Of a stretch of 13,844 nucleotides of DNA, positions 12,692 to 13,844 are shown in pieces. A program made the translations under genes and the position numbers. Position 1 is the first letter of the stretch, and every line of letters starts with the position of its first letter. Location of the stretch: NCBI GenBank assembly GCA_016781885.1, contig JADDPM010000057.1, forward strand, positions 1-13,844, given 5' to 3'. The stretch comes from Rubrobacter sp. Its GTDB lineage: Bacteria > Actinomycetota > Rubrobacteria > Rubrobacterales > Rubrobacteraceae. The notes under the pieces are model-generated. The model was not told the DNA's origin. It saw only the letters and a program-made list of their open reading frames with translations, and made no database searches.

Positions 12692-12756
12692 ACGTGGACC
12701 CGGTGATCGCCGGGCAGGCGCTCCTGGTGGACGGGGGAACGGTGAGGGCTCCCTAA
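12688..12756 (+). pseudogene. Stub of a downstream gene in the former lhgO-FAH operon
   Basis: A GTG (12688 or better 12694, five bases after AGGAGG at 12683-12688) overlaps or follows the FAH pseudogene stop, the layout of a coupled operon gene. It encodes only MDPVIAGQALLVDGGTVRAP before TAA at 12754. The peptide resembles an amidohydrolase N-terminus ('DLVI-G--VDGGTVRA') but also an SDR C-terminus ('GQALLVDGG'). The strong ribosome binding site favours an N-terminus. After TAA no continuation is seen. Confidence 0.4.
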
Positions 12757-12868
12757 CAGGGGTAGCGTGCTACGATCTCTGAGTGCCATATCCTACCGTC
12801 CGAACGCTCCATAGACTACCGTCGCACACCTCTGGTACGGGTGGTGGGCCGAGGTATATGGTGGGGCG

Positions 12869-13844
12869 ATGATGGGGGATATTTCTACGGGACGGCGGTC
12901 CGTGCTGCTCGCGATCTCGGTCGCCACGTGTGGGGTGATACCGGCCTTCCTGACTGGTGGGCTGGCGGTCCAGATCCGGGACGAGTTGGACTTCGGAGAG
13001 GGGGCTCTGGGGCTCGCGGTCGCGGTATTTTTTGCCTCCTCGTCGCTCGCCTCGTTCCTCTCCGGCCGCGTCGTGGAGCGCGTCGGTTACTCCTTGGGGA
13101 TGCGCGTGGCCGCCCTCGCGAGCGCCGCCTCGCTCCTCGGCGTCGCGGTGCTGGCCGGTTCGTGGACCGCCCTGATCTACTGTCTCGCCCTGGGTGGCTT
13201 GGCGAACGCTATCTCTCACCCCGCCACGCACCTCTTCATGGCCCGGAAGGTTCCTCAAGGACGCCAGGGTCTCGCGTTCGGAGTGAAACAGGCCGCCATC
13301 CCCACGGCTACCCTGCTCGCCGGCCTCGCCGTACCCTCCTTTGCGACTACCGTCGGCTGGCGTTGGGCCTTCGTCGCCTGCGCAGCGCTCGCCCTCGTGG
13401 TCTCGCTCCTGGTGCCCAAAGAGGACCCGAACGTTGCCCCGCCCCGCCCCAAACACAAAACGGCACGGATCGGCGATGCGCGCCTGGGTCCCCTTCTCTT
13501 GCTCGCGCTCGGCATGGCGCTGGGTTCGGCGGCGGCAAACCCTCTGGGAGCCTTTGTCGTCGAGTCTTCGGTCGCCGCCGGTATCGAGGTTGGCACGGCC
13601 GGTCTGCTACTGGCTCTGGGGAGCGCAGTCGGTATCGGGGTGCGCGTGCTGCTCGGGTGGTTGACGGACCGGCGGGAGGGTGGGAGCTTGAACCTGGTCG
13701 CCGGCATGATGGCTTTGGGCACTCTAGGGTTCCTGCTGCTCGCCGGCGGCGCGGGATGGGTTCTGGTGATCGGGGTAGTGCTCGCCTTCGGGGCCGGTTG
13801 GGGGTGGCCCGGACTCTTCAACTTCGCCGTCGTCAAGACCAGCC
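12869..13844 (+). CDS. MFS transporter, 3' end beyond the window
   Basis: The frame is open from ATG at 12869 (or 12872) to the right edge: 325 codons without a stop. It is hydrophobic throughout, with repeated transmembrane segments such as VLLAISVATCGVIPAFLTGG, ALGLAVAVFFASSSLASFLS, LLLLALGMALGSAAANPLGA and LGTLGFLLLAGGAGWVLVIG. The loop SGRVVERVGYSLGMR is MFS motif A between helices 2 and 3, and GWLTDRREGGS repeats it in the second half. GVKQAAIPTATLLAG and a charged central loop (PKEDPNVAPPRPKHKTAR) separate the six-helix halves. About nine to ten helices are present of the usual twelve. Ribosome binding site is weak (GGGG before the second ATG). Substrate unknown; organic acid or drug efflux are both possible. 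The 112 bases before it (12757-12868) show no clear promoter. Confidence 0.9.
   Translation, partial: MMGDISTGRRSVLLAISVATCGVIPAFLTGGLAVQIRDELDFGEGALGLAVAVFFASSSLASFLSGRVVERVGYSLGMRVAALASAASLLGVAVLAGSWTALIYCLALGGLANAISHPATHLFMARKVPQGRQGLAFGVKQAAIPTATLLAGLAVPSFATTVGWRWAFVACAALALVVSLLVPKEDPNVAPPRPKHKTARIGDARLGPLLLLALGMALGSAAANPLGAFVVESSVAAGIEVGTAGLLLALGSAVGIGVRVLLGWLTDRREGGSLNLVAGMMALGTLGFLLLAGGAGWVLVIGVVLAFGAGWGWPGLFNFAVVKTS

Noticed and set aside
12770..13836. Minus-strand open frames under the MFS gene
   Set aside because: The + strand frame shows clear MFS helices and motif A; the opposite frames are low-complexity shadows.

Overview
The window reads as an accessory-flavoured stretch of a GC-rich actinobacterial chromosome. 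A Rubrobacter-like organism is my best guess from codon use, GTG/TTG starts and the gene mix (LLM flavin oxidoreductases, SDRs, TRAP fused permease, MFS), but no rRNA or marker gene confirms it. Eight genes look intact or run off an edge: an SDR dehydrogenase (-), a small charged protein (+), an NfeD-slipin pair (+), KptA RNA 2'-phosphotransferase (+), a TRAP 4TM/12TM fused permease (+), a DapA-superfamily lyase (-), L-2-hydroxyglutarate oxidase LhgO (+), a fumarylacetoacetate hydrolase (FAH) family enzyme (-) and an MFS transporter (+, cut by the right edge). The first 97 bases hold the tail of an unidentified + strand gene.

Layout: 1-97 gene tail; 98-938 remains of tyrosine recombinases in scrambled order, all on the minus strand; 935-1744 SDR; 1910-2137 an inverted C-terminal piece of a second, closely related SDR; 2138-2860 decayed DedA-like and PIN-like pieces plus two hairpins; 2861-3681 an LLM oxidoreductase broken by one frameshift; 3930-4175 small protein and terminator; 4413-5836 the translationally coupled nfeD-slipin operon; 5849-6194 a frameshifted DUF2703-like gene; 6252-6797 kptA; 6855-9018 TRAP permease with a clear sigma70-type promoter; 9085-9984 and 10046-11263 a divergent pair (DapA-like lyase and lhgO); 11260-12756 a broken FAH paralog whose N- and C-terminal parts flank an intact, oppositely oriented FAH gene; 12869-end MFS transporter.

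Functionally, the right half (TRAP permease, DapA-like lyase, LhgO, FAH enzyme, MFS) looks like uptake and breakdown of an organic or sugar acid. The substrate cannot be read from the sequence, and no TRAP solute-binding protein gene is present in the window. The NfeD-slipin pair is a membrane-quality-control type module.

The most striking property is the density of gene remnants: at least eight broken genes in 13.8 kb, several of them detectable only by joining frames by eye. Two remnants (SDR, FAH) are inverted partial paralogs of an intact neighbour. This suggests past integration, inverted duplication and decay rather than a new functional system. I found no CRISPR array, no tRNA or rRNA and no complete insertion sequence. 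All family assignments come from reading motifs, not from database searches.
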